Shown one piece after another: positions 21,245 to 29,158 of a DNA stretch of 64,000 bases. The stretch comes from Pseudomonas rhizoryzae (lineage in GTDB: Bacteria; Pseudomonadota; Gammaproteobacteria; Pseudomonadales; Pseudomonadaceae). Every line of letters begins with the position of its first letter. The first letter of the stretch is position 1. The notes under the pieces are model-generated. The model saw only the letters and a program-made list of their open reading frames with translations. It was not told the DNA's origin and made no database searches. The DNA lies in NCBI RefSeq assembly GCF_005250615.1, contig NZ_SULM01000010.1, positions 186,001-250,000 of the forward strand, given 5' to 3'. Made by a program: the position numbers and the translations under genes.

Positions 21245-24200
21245 TCAATACACATCCTTCAGATAGCGCTTCTGCTCGCTCATCCCGCGCACATAGTCGG
21301 CGGCGGCCTCGTCGCTGAGCTGGCCGTGGGTCGCTACCACCTGCCGCAGGGCCTGGTCGACGTCCTTGGCCATGCGGCTGGCGTCGCCGCAGACGTAGAC
21401 GCGGGCGCCGTCCTGCAACCAGCGCCAGACCTCGGCGCCGCGCTCGCGCAGGCGGTCCTGCACGTAGATCTTCTCGGCTTGGTCGCGGGAGAAGGCCAGG
21501 CTGAGTTCGCTCAGGGTGCCATCACGCTGGAAGGCGTCCAGCTCGTCGCGATAGTAGAAGTCGTGGGCGGCGTGCTGTTCGCCGAAGAACAGCCAGTTGC
21601 GGCCGTTGTCGCCGCGGGCGCGACGCTCGTGGAGAAAGCCGCGGAAGGGCGCGATGCCGGTACCGGGGCCGATCATGATCAGCGGGACGTCACCCTGCTC
21701 CGGCAGGCGGAAGTGGCGCGAGGGCTGGATCTGCACCTCGGTGGTGGCGTCCTGCAGGCGATCGGCGAGGAAGGTCGAGGCCACGCCCTTGCGCGTGCCG
21801 TAGCGTACCGCCGAGACGGTGAGGTGCACCTGCCCGGCATGGGCCAGGGGGCTGGAGGCGATGGAATAGAGCCGCGGCTGCAGGCGCTTGAGGCTGCCGA
21901 GCAGTTCCTCGGCGGTGAGGCGGGCGGGGAAGCTGGCCAGGACATCGGCCAGTTGCCGGCCCCAGAGCCAGGCCTTGAGTTCGTCGCGGGCGGCCAGCAG
22001 CGCCTGGATGTTGGCGTGGCCGCTGCGTTCGGCCACCAGGGCCAGGGCTTCGGGGCTGGGGCGGGCGATTTCGTAGTGCTCGGCCAACGCCTGGCGCAAG
22101 GACAGCTCGCCGACCTTGGGCACGCTGACGGGGTGCTCACCGTCGAGCCCGGCCAGGGCTAGGATTTCCTCGACCAGCTCAGGGCAGTTGTGCGCCCTGA
22201 CGCTCAGGGCGTCGCCCGCCTGATAGGCGAGAGGCTGCTCGGACTCGAAGCCGAACAGCCGTACTTCCTTGTTGGAGCCGGCGCCGTTGAGGCGCTGGTT
22301 GATGACCAGGCGTGCCGGTACCTGGGCGGGGCGAGTCGTCGCGGTCGTACGGGCGGCGGGCGCGCTGCTGGCGGTGGGTGCCAACTGCTTTTGCAGCGCG
22401 GCCAGCCAGGCGTCGGCGCGGTCATGGCCGTCGGCATCGCAGTCGAGCCGCGCGCAGAGACGGCGGGCGCCGAGTTCGGCCAGGCGGGCGTCGAGGCGCT
22501 GGCCATGGCCGCAGAACTGGTCGTAGGTGGAGTCGCCCAGGGCCAGCACGGCGTAGTCCAGCTCGGCGAGGGCGGTGTCGAGGTGGCTGAGGCCCTGCCA
22601 GAAGCTCTGGCCGTTGTCCGGTGCTTCGCCATCGCCAAAGGTGCTGCTCACCAGCAGGGCGCGCCGTGCGCCGGCCAGGCGTTCCACGGCATAGGCGGCC
22701 ATGTCGTGCAGCTCCACCTGCAGCCCGGCTTCCCGCAGGCGGGCGGCGCAGCGCTCGGCCAGGGCCTCGGCGTTGCCGGTCTGGGAGGCCCAGAGCACCA
22801 CCAGATCGGCCGGGGTGGCGGGCGCCAGCGCCGTCTGGGCCTGCGGCAGGCGGCTGAACAGCCCGGCGAGCAGGCCGTCGAGCCAGAGTCGGGTGTCGGC
22901 GGCCAAGGGCGCCTGGACCGGCAGGCAAGGCACGCCCTCGCTGCCACCGTCGCGCAGGCCGTCCATGAAGCCGGCCAGGTAGGTGCGTTCGGCGGCGCTG
23001 AGCTGGGGCCGCACGGTGGTCGCTATCCCGGTAAGACTGGCCAGGCGGTCGAGGGCGGACAGTCGCGAGCCTTCCAAAACGGGTTCGTCGGCCGGCAGTT
23101 GGCGCAAGGGGATCGTGGCGACGCGGGTCAGGCGCACGGCGCAGACCTTGAGTTCCGGCTGCTGGGAGAGCGGGTCGATGGCATCGCTGGTCACGGCGTT
23201 GATGGCGAGGTCTTCGCCGTGCACGTCCGCCCAATGGAAGGGCGCGAAGCAATTGCCGGGTTGAACCCGGTCGCTGATCGACACCGGCAGCACGGCACGA
23301 CCGCGGCGGGAGGTGATTTCCAGACGGTCACCGCTGGTCAAGCCCAGGGCCTGGGCATCCTGGGGATGCACCTCGACGAAGGGCGCCGGGTTGAGGCGGT
23401 TGAGGGCGGCGATCTTGCCGGTCTTGGTCAGGGTGTGCCACTGGTGCTGCAGGCGGCCGGTGTTGAGCACGAAGGGGTAGTCATCGTCGGGCAGTTCCGC
23501 CGGGTCCAGGTGCGGGCGGGCGAAGAACTGCGCCTTGCCGCTGGGGGTGGCGAAGTTGAGCGCGGTTGGCTCTCCGGACTCGTCCAGACGCAGGGTCTGG
23601 CTGCGGCCATCGTTGAGATAGCGGATCGGCTGGCGCGGAGCGCTGTCGGCGCTGGGGCAGGGCCATTGCAGTGGGGTTTCGCGCAGGCGGGCATGGCTGG
23701 CGCCGCGGAGGTCGTAGCCGGTCTGGGGATTGTGGAACCGGGTGATCTCCGCGAACACCTCGGCGGCGGAGGTGTAGGCGAAGTGCTCGCCATAGCCCAT
23801 CGCACAGGCCACGTCGGCGATGATCCGCCAGTCGGCGCGGGCGTCGCCGGGTGGGGTGACGGCCTGTTGCGCCAGGGTCAGGTTGCGTTCGGAATTGATC
23901 TGCACCCCGTCGGCCTCGGCCCAGAGGGCGCCGGGCAGCAGGATGTCGGCGTAGCCGTTGGTTTCGGTGTCGAGGAAGGCGTCCTGGGCGATCACCAGTT
24001 CGGCGGCCTGGAGGCCTTTGATGACGCTGGCGCGATTGGCCACGCTGGCCACCGGGTTGGTGCAGATGATCCAACAGGCTTTCACCTTGCCCGCCGCCAG
24101 GTCTTCGAACAGGGCCACGGTGCCGCGGCCCAGGCGAGTGTGCAGGGTGCCCGGCGCCACGCCCCAGGCCTGCTCGACGAAGGCCCGGTCGGCGGCGGAC

Positions 24201-25267
24201 AGCACGCTGCGCTGGCCGGGCAGGCCGGGCCCCATGTAGCCCATCTCGCGGCCGCCCATGGCGTTGGGCTGGCCGGTGAGCGAGAAGGGACCGCTGCCCG
24301 GCCGGCAGAGCTTGCCGGTGGCCAGGTGCAGGTTGCACAGGGCGTTGGTGCTCCAGGTGCCATGGGTGCTCTGGTTGAGGCCCATGGTCCAAAGGCTGGT
24401 CCATTCGCCGGCCTCGCCGATCCAGCGTGCGGCGGTACGGATGTCCGCCTCGGCCAGCCCCGTCTGCGCGGCGACGAATGCGGGAGCGTAGTCGGCGAGA
24501 AAGGCCGGCATGGCCTCCCAGCCCTCGGTGTGGGCGGCGATGAAGGCTTCGTCGAGGTAGCCCTCGGCGTGTAACAGGTGCAGCAGGCCGTTGAGCAGCA
24601 GCAGGTCGGTGCCCGGCCGCAGTTGCAGGAACAGGTCGGCCTTCTCGGCGGTGGCGGTGCGCCGCGGATCGATGACGATGAGTTTGGCGCCGCTCTTGAC
24701 CCGGTCCAGCAGGCGCAGGAAGAGGATGGGGTGGCAGTCGGCCATGTTGGCGCCGCTGACCAGGAAGAGGTCGGCGCGGTCGAGGTCGTCGTAGGAGCCG
24801 GGCGGCGCGTCGGACCCCAGGGACAACTTGTAGCCGGTGCCGGCGCTGGCCATGCACAGCCGCGAGTTGGATTCGAGCTGGTTGGTACCGATGAAGCCAC
24901 GCGCCAGCTTGCTCGCCAGGTACTGGGCCTCCAGCGACATCTGGCCGGAAATATAGAAGGCGATGGCATCTGGCCCGTCGCGGTCGAGAATGGCACGCAG
25001 CCGCTCGGCGGTGGCGGCGATGGCCTGGTCCATGCCGGTCCGTACCGGCTCGTGGGAGCGATCGCCTCTAATATAGGCGTGCTCCATGCGGCCGCTGTCG
25101 ACCAGTGCCTGGTGGCTGGTGCTGCCCTTGGTACAGAGCCGGCCGCGATTGGCGGGGTGGTCGCGATCGCCGCTGACCTTGGTGACGCGGCCGTCTTCCA
25201 CCTGCATGACGATCCCGCAGCCGACGCCGCAATAGGGGCAGACGCTCTTGAGGTGGGTAGTGGTCAT
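21245..25267 (-). CDS. nasA: Assimilatory nitrate reductase fused to a CysJ-like flavoprotein
   Basis: A 1340-residue fusion. Residues about 1-740 are a molybdopterin (bis-MGD) nitrate reductase with the N-terminal 4Fe-4S ligands CPYCGVGC plus a later cysteine in RLCTKG. The likely Mo ligand is cysteine in SNSRLCMASA, not selenocysteine. Residues about 800-940 are a flavodoxin domain (WASQTGNAEALAERC, SSTFGDGEAPDNG). The rest is a CysJ/P450-reductase module with FAD motif RLYSIASSP and NADPH region GPGTGIAPFRGFL, ending in RYLKDVY. It would reduce nitrate to nitrite with NAD(P)H without a separate NasB-type subunit. The same fusion is known from other Pseudomonas. Divergent from nirBD, which takes nitrite to ammonium. 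Confidence 0.95.
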   Translation of the reverse strand: MTTTHLKSVCPYCGVGCGIVMQVEDGRVTKVSGDRDHPANRGRLCTKGSTSHQALVDSGRMEHAYIRGDRSHEPVRTGMDQAIAATAERLRAILDRDGPDAIAFYISGQMSLEAQYLASKLARGFIGTNQLESNSRLCMASAGTGYKLSLGSDAPPGSYDDLDRADLFLVSGANMADCHPILFLRLLDRVKSGAKLIVIDPRRTATAEKADLFLQLRPGTDLLLLNGLLHLLHAEGYLDEAFIAAHTEGWEAMPAFLADYAPAFVAAQTGLAEADIRTAARWIGEAGEWTSLWTMGLNQSTHGTWSTNALCNLHLATGKLCRPGSGPFSLTGQPNAMGGREMGYMGPGLPGQRSVLSAADRAFVEQAWGVAPGTLHTRLGRGTVALFEDLAAGKVKACWIICTNPVASVANRASVIKGLQAAELVIAQDAFLDTETNGYADILLPGALWAEADGVQINSERNLTLAQQAVTPPGDARADWRIIADVACAMGYGEHFAYTSAAEVFAEITRFHNPQTGYDLRGASHARLRETPLQWPCPSADSAPRQPIRYLNDGRSQTLRLDESGEPTALNFATPSGKAQFFARPHLDPAELPDDDYPFVLNTGRLQHQWHTLTKTGKIAALNRLNPAPFVEVHPQDAQALGLTSGDRLEITSRRGRAVLPVSISDRVQPGNCFAPFHWADVHGEDLAINAVTSDAIDPLSQQPELKVCAVRLTRVATIPLRQLPADEPVLEGSRLSALDRLASLTGIATTVRPQLSAAERTYLAGFMDGLRDGGSEGVPCLPVQAPLAADTRLWLDGLLAGLFSRLPQAQTALAPATPADLVVLWASQTGNAEALAERCAARLREAGLQVELHDMAAYAVERLAGARRALLVSSTFGDGEAPDNGQSFWQGLSHLDTALAELDYAVLALGDSTYDQFCGHGQRLDARLAELGARRLCARLDCDADGHDRADAWLAALQKQLAPTASSAPAARTTATTRPAQVPARLVINQRLNGAGSNKEVRLFGFESEQPLAYQAGDALSVRAHNCPELVEEILALAGLDGEHPVSVPKVGELSLRQALAEHYEIARPSPEALALVAERSGHANIQALLAARDELKAWLWGRQLADVLASFPARLTAEELLGSLKRLQPRLYSIASSPLAHAGQVHLTVSAVRYGTRKGVASTFLADRLQDATTEVQIQPSRHFRLPEQGDVPLIMIGPGTGIAPFRGFLHERRARGDNGRNWLFFGEQHAAHDFYYRDELDAFQRDGTLSELSLAFSRDQAEKIYVQDRLRERGAEVWRWLQDGARVYVCGDASRMAKDVDQALRQVVATHGQLSDEAAADYVRGMSEQKRYLKDVY

Positions 25268-25294
25268 GGCAAGGATTCCCGAAAGCTGGAAAGC

Positions 25295-25350
25295 AAAAAG
25301 GCGCCGGTCGCTTTCCCAGGGCTATCAGGGGAAGCGAGCACGGCGCCTTT
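25295..25350 (-). terminator. Leader terminator hairpin upstream of nasA
   Basis: On the minus strand AAAGGCGCCG (25350-25341) pairs with CGGCGCCTTT (25306-25297). Inside it a second 9-bp stem joins 25328-25336 with 25309-25317 around a 10-base loop. The hairpin is followed by a T run and ends 28 bases before the nasA start. Such a factor-independent terminator in the leader implies antitermination control, for which NasT (ANTAR) is the known nitrate-assimilation factor; nasST is not in the window. Confidence 0.82.
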
Positions 25351-25396
25351 GTCGTGGAGGGAGCGATCGGCGTTGACCGGTCCATGAACGGGATTT

Positions 25397-25412
25397 AGCA
25401 AGGCCCGCGCCA
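25397..25412 (-). promoter_or_regulatory. Sigma-54 promoter for nasA
   Basis: On the minus strand TGGCGCGGGCCTTGCT matches the -24/-12 consensus (TGGCAC-N5-TTGCW) with the required GG-N10-GC spacing (GG at 25411-25410, GC at 25399-25398). Transcription would start near 25386 and pass through the leader terminator. Function is inferred from the match and the location. Confidence 0.8.
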
Positions 25413-25532
25413 GCTTGCGCCGATCGCGGGACGAAGCGCGCCAGCACTGGTCTGGCGAGCGCTGGCCGGTGGCTGTCGTCGCAGGCTGTCTGGGTCGCGG
25501 GTGCGCTGCGACGGGGCAACGACGGCGGTCTT

Positions 25533-25549
25533 TGCACCGTTCTGGTTCC
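25533..25549. promoter_or_regulatory. Candidate NtrC-binding site
   Basis: TGCACC-gttct-GGTTCC resembles the NtrC consensus TGCACC-N5-GGTGCA, with one perfect half-site and four of six bases in the other. It lies between the two divergent sigma-54 promoters, about 120 bases from one and 90 from the other, which suits an activator serving both. Single-site evidence only. Confidence 0.5.
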
Positions 25550-25638
25550 GTCTGGCGCCTGGCGCGGCTCGGTCCTGGCCGCCCGCTGATGCCCTGCAAG
25601 CCGCGCCGGCCATGGATTTTCCGGTGACTGCGCAAAAC

Positions 25639-25654
25639 TGGCACAGCCGATGCA
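25639..25654 (+). promoter_or_regulatory. Sigma-54 promoter for nirBD
   Basis: TGGCACAGCCGATGCA has a perfect -24 element (TGGCAC) and GC at -12 with exact GG-N10-GC spacing (25640-25641 and 25652-25653). Predicted start near 25665, giving a leader of about 190 bases that includes the terminator at 25771-25808. Confidence 0.8.
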
Positions 25655-25770
25655 GGTGCTCCAGCAGACCCGCCAATTCGGGTCGCCCGGTCGATCAACG
25701 GCGATCGACTGCCACTGCAGGCAACGGGCACGGAGACGAGCCACAGGCTCCTCCTTACAGAGAACAGGCA

Positions 25771-25808
25771 AAGGCGCCTGAGACCGCAAGGTTTCAGGCG
25801 CCTTTTTT
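25771..25808 (+). terminator. Leader terminator hairpin upstream of nirB
   Basis: AAGGCGCCTGAGACC (25771-25785) pairs with GGTTTCAGGCGCCTT (25790-25804) over 15 bp (one G-U) around loop GCAA and runs into TTTTTT. It ends about 47 bases before the nirB ATG, so it must be overcome for nirBD expression. It shares the GGCGCC core with the nasA leader hairpin. A smaller hairpin GAGCC-ACA-GGCTC lies just upstream at about 25738-25750. Confidence 0.88.
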
Positions 25809-25854
25809 ATTGCCGCGAATCAACCTGATTGGCCTCGGCCGGGGGATAGCCTCC

Positions 25855-28404
25855 ATGAACAGCATCGTGACCCGCAAAGAACGCCTGATCATCGTCGGCA
25901 ACGGCATGGTCGGCCATCACCTCGTCGAGCAACTGCTGGCGGCCGGTGCCCTGGATCGCTACGAGATCCAGGTCTTCGGCGAAGAGCGCCAGCGCGCCTA
26001 TGACCGCGTGCACCTCTCCGAGTATTTCGCCGGCCGCGACGCCGAATCCCTGGCCATGAGCGAAGCCGGCCTCTATGCCGTGCCCGGCCTGGTGCTGCAC
26101 CTGGGCTGCGCGGTGACCGGCATCGATCGTGACCAGCGCCAGGTGCTGACCGCCGAAGGCGCCTTCGGTTACGACCGCCTGGTGCTGGCCACTGGTTCCT
26201 ATCCCTTCGTGCCGCCCATCGAAGGCGCCGAGGGCGATTCGCGGCTGGTCTACCGCACCCTGGACGACCTGGACACCATCCGCATGGCCGCCGCCAAGGC
26301 CCGCCGCGGCGTGGTGGTGGGCGGTGGCCTGCTCGGTCTGGAAGCGGCCAATGCGCTGAAGTCCCTGGGCCTGGAAGCCCATGTGGTGGAATTCGCTCCG
26401 CGGCTGATGCCGGTGCAACTGGATGACCTCGGCGGCGCCGCGCTCAAGCAGCGCATCGAAGACCTGGGCGTGGGCGTGCACCTGTCCAAGGCCACCCAGA
26501 ACATCACCGCCGGCAGCGAGTACCGCTACCGCATGAATTTCGCCGGCGAGGATTTCCTCGAGACCGATCTGATCCTGTTTTCCGCCGGTATCCGCCCCCA
26601 GGACGCCCTGGCCCGCAGCTGCGGCCTGGAACTCGGCCCCCGCGGCGGGGTGGCGGTCGACAACCTCTGCCTGACCAGCGACTCCGCCATCCACGCCATC
26701 GGCGAGTGCGCCGCCTGGAACGGCAGCATCTTCGGTCTGGTCGCTCCCGGCTACCAGATGGCCCGCCTGGTGGCCGCCGAGCTGTGCCACGGCCAGAGCA
26801 CCCCCTTCACCGGGGCCGACATGTCCACCAAGCTCAAGCTGCTGGGTGTGGACGTGGGCTCCATCGGCGATGCCCACGGCGCCACCCCGGGTGCCCGCAG
26901 CTATCGCTACATCGACGAGGCCAATGCCAGCTACCGGCGCCTGGTGGTCTCCGCCGACGGCAAGCAGGTGCTCGGCGCCGTGCTGGTGGGCGACAACAGC
27001 TACTACGACACCCTGCTGCAATATGCCCAGAATGGCATCCCGCTGCCCCAGGACCCGGCCAGCCTGATCATGCCGGTGGGCGAGGGCGCCCCGACCCTGG
27101 GCGCCGATGCCCTGCCGGACACCGCCACCCTGTGCTCCTGCCACAACGTGACCAAGGGCGCGGTGTGCGCCGCCATCGACAGTGGTTGCACCGACCTCGC
27201 CGGCATCAAGAGCTGCACCAAGGCCGGCACCGGCTGTGGCGGTTGCGCGGCGCTGGTCAAGCAGGTGTTCGAGCACGAGCTGATCGCCCGCGGCGTGGAG
27301 GTCGACAAGAGCCTCTGCGAGCATTTCGCCCACACCCGCCAGGAGCTCTACCACCTGGTCCGCGTGGAAGGCATCGAAAGCTTCGAAGAGCTGCTCGCCC
27401 GCCATGGCCGCGGTCACCATGGCTGCGACATCTGCAAGCCGGCGGTGGCCTCCATCCTGGCCTCCTGCTGGAACGGCGCCATCCTCGATCCGCATCTGGT
27501 GCCTCTGCAGGACACCAACGACACCTTCATGGCCAACATGCAGAAGAACGGCACCTATTCGGTGGTGCCGCGCATCCCGGGCGGCGAGATCACCCCGGAA
27601 GGCCTGATCGCCATCGGCCAGGTGGCGAAGAAATACGACCTCTACACCAAGATCACCGGCGGCCAGCGCATCGACCTGTTCGGCGCCCAGTTGCACGAGC
27701 TGCCGGACATCTGGGGCGAGCTGATCGCCGCCGGCTTCGAGACCGGCCATGCCTACGGCAAGTCCACCCGCACGGTGAAGAGCTGCGTGGGCAGCACCTG
27801 GTGCCGCTACGGGGTGCAGGACAGCGTCAAGATGGCGCTGGACATCGAGCACCGCTACAAGGGCCTGCGCGCCCCGCACAAGCTCAAGTTCGCCGTCAGC
27901 GGCTGCACCCGTGAATGCGCCGAGGCACAGAGCAAGGACATCGGCGTGATCGCCACCGAGAACGGCTGGAACCTCTATGTCTGCGGCAACGGCGGCATGC
28001 GGCCGCGGCACGCCGAGCTGTTCGCCACCGATCTCGACGACGAGACGCTGATCCGCTACATCGACCGCCTGCTGATGTTCTACATCCGTACCGCCGACCG
28101 CCTGCAGCGCACCTCGGTGTGGCGCGAGTCGCTGGAGGGCGGGCTGGACTACCTCAAGCAGGTGATCATCGAGGACAGCCTGGGCCTGGGCGCCGAACTG
28201 GAGGCCCAGATGCAACTGGTGGTGGATCGTTACGAATGCGAATGGGCCAATGCCCTGAACGATCCCGACAAGCTCAAGCGCTTCCGCACCTTCGTCAACC
28301 AGCGAGGCAGCGACCCGGACATCCACTTCGTCAAGGAACGCGGCCAACGCCGGCCGGCCCGCCAGGACGAACTCCAGCTCATCGCCGTTTCCGAGGAGGC
28401 TTGA
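25855..28404 (+). CDS. nirB: NAD(P)H-dependent assimilatory nitrite reductase large subunit
   Basis: An 849-residue enzyme reducing nitrite to ammonium. An N-terminal FAD/NAD(P) module (LIIVGNGMVGHHL near residues 11-23, second Rossmann GVVVGGGLLGLEAAN) is followed by a BFD-like [2Fe-2S] segment (CSCHNVTKGAV ... GTGCGGC). The sulfite/nitrite reductase half has siroheme/4Fe-4S cysteines in SCVGSTWC and GCTRECAEA. ATG 25855 gives MNSIVTRKERL, the family start; the frame is open further upstream, but that stretch holds the sigma-54 promoter and leader terminator. Three bases separate it from nirD. Confidence 0.97.
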   Translation: MNSIVTRKERLIIVGNGMVGHHLVEQLLAAGALDRYEIQVFGEERQRAYDRVHLSEYFAGRDAESLAMSEAGLYAVPGLVLHLGCAVTGIDRDQRQVLTAEGAFGYDRLVLATGSYPFVPPIEGAEGDSRLVYRTLDDLDTIRMAAAKARRGVVVGGGLLGLEAANALKSLGLEAHVVEFAPRLMPVQLDDLGGAALKQRIEDLGVGVHLSKATQNITAGSEYRYRMNFAGEDFLETDLILFSAGIRPQDALARSCGLELGPRGGVAVDNLCLTSDSAIHAIGECAAWNGSIFGLVAPGYQMARLVAAELCHGQSTPFTGADMSTKLKLLGVDVGSIGDAHGATPGARSYRYIDEANASYRRLVVSADGKQVLGAVLVGDNSYYDTLLQYAQNGIPLPQDPASLIMPVGEGAPTLGADALPDTATLCSCHNVTKGAVCAAIDSGCTDLAGIKSCTKAGTGCGGCAALVKQVFEHELIARGVEVDKSLCEHFAHTRQELYHLVRVEGIESFEELLARHGRGHHGCDICKPAVASILASCWNGAILDPHLVPLQDTNDTFMANMQKNGTYSVVPRIPGGEITPEGLIAIGQVAKKYDLYTKITGGQRIDLFGAQLHELPDIWGELIAAGFETGHAYGKSTRTVKSCVGSTWCRYGVQDSVKMALDIEHRYKGLRAPHKLKFAVSGCTRECAEAQSKDIGVIATENGWNLYVCGNGGMRPRHAELFATDLDDETLIRYIDRLLMFYIRTADRLQRTSVWRESLEGGLDYLKQVIIEDSLGLGAELEAQMQLVVDRYECEWANALNDPDKLKRFRTFVNQRGSDPDIHFVKERGQRRPARQDELQLIAVSEEA

Positions 28405-28406
28405 CC

Positions 28407-28763
28407 ATGACCCAGACCAATACTGCACGCGCCCCGCAAGCTGCATGGCAACCGCTGTGCAGCCTGGCCGATCTGGTGCCCCAGTCCGGCGTGGTGGCCC
28501 TGCACCAGGGTGAGCAGGTGGCGCTGTTCTATCTGCCGGACACCGAGCAGAAGGTCTTCGCCGTGGGCAACCGCGACCCCAAGTCCGGCGCCAACGTCAT
28601 CGGCCGCGGCATCGTCGGCCAACTCGGCGGCGAGTTGGTGATCGCCTCGCCGCTGTACAAGCAGCACTTCCGCCTGAGCGACGGTGGCTGCCTGGAGTAC
28701 CCCGAGCAGGCGCTGCCCACCTGGGCGGTACGGCTGAACGGGGAGCAGGTGGAGATCGCCTGA
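28407..28763 (+). CDS. nirD: Nitrite reductase small subunit
   Basis: A 118-residue Rieske-fold protein that partners NirB. Typical NirD motifs are WQPLCSLADLVPQSGV, VFAVGNRDPKSGANVIGRGIVG and SPLYKQHFRL; the usual Rieske iron ligands are absent, as in other NirD proteins. The ATG at 28407 is two bases after the nirB stop with GAGGAGG ahead. Last gene of the nirBD transcript; a repeat cluster follows. Confidence 0.96.
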   Translation: MTQTNTARAPQAAWQPLCSLADLVPQSGVVALHQGEQVALFYLPDTEQKVFAVGNRDPKSGANVIGRGIVGQLGGELVIASPLYKQHFRLSDGGCLEYPEQALPTWAVRLNGEQVEIA

Positions 28764-28773
28764 GCGGGGCTTG

Positions 28774-29116
28774 CCCTCACCCCAGCCCTCTCCCAAGAGG
28801 AGAGGGGGCAGTAGGGCGCGGAGGGTGACCTCGGTGCCGTAGCCTGGACAACGGCGCCGCCTGGTCCGGGGCTGGGTCGGCTGGGTATTAGCGTGGGCGA
28901 CCCTCACCCCAGCCATCTCCCAAGGGGAGAGGGGGCAGTAGGGCGCGGAGGGTGACCTCGGTGCCGTAGCCTGGACAACGGCGTAGCCTTGTCCGGGGCT
29001 GGGTCGGCTGGGTATACAACCTAGTACTGGGCCAAGCCCCGACCAGGGCGTACCCAATCTCGCCCCCTCGGTGCCGCCCCCTCTCCCTCGGGGAGAGGGT
29101 TGGGGTGAGGGCCGCC
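28774..29116. repeat. 127-bp direct repeat with a flanking inverted partial copy
   Basis: Two nearly identical units begin CCCTCACCCCAGCC at 28774 and 28901, a period of 127 bases. Each has a palindrome of CCCTCTCCC type followed by the same GC-rich text (GCAGTAGGGCGCGGAGGGTG and later GGGGCTGGGTCGGCTGGG). The first 36 bases recur inverted at about 29079-29114. The 395-base gap between nirD and the TonB receptor gene (28764-29158) holds this and no gene. It may also act as a bidirectional terminator for the convergent genes. Confidence 0.85.
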
Positions 29117-29158
29117 CCCACCCCTTATGAGCCTGACTCCCCACTAGGCTCATCCCCC

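Noticed and set aside
21245-25267. NasA considered as a selenoprotein because selB-selC is close by
   Set aside because: The molybdenum-ligand position reads RLCMAS with a cysteine codon, and the frame has no internal TGA.
25501-25854. Possible 118-residue N-terminal extension of NirB
   Set aside because: The extra stretch holds the sigma-54 promoter and the leader terminator and has no protein character; the ATG at 25855 matches the family start.
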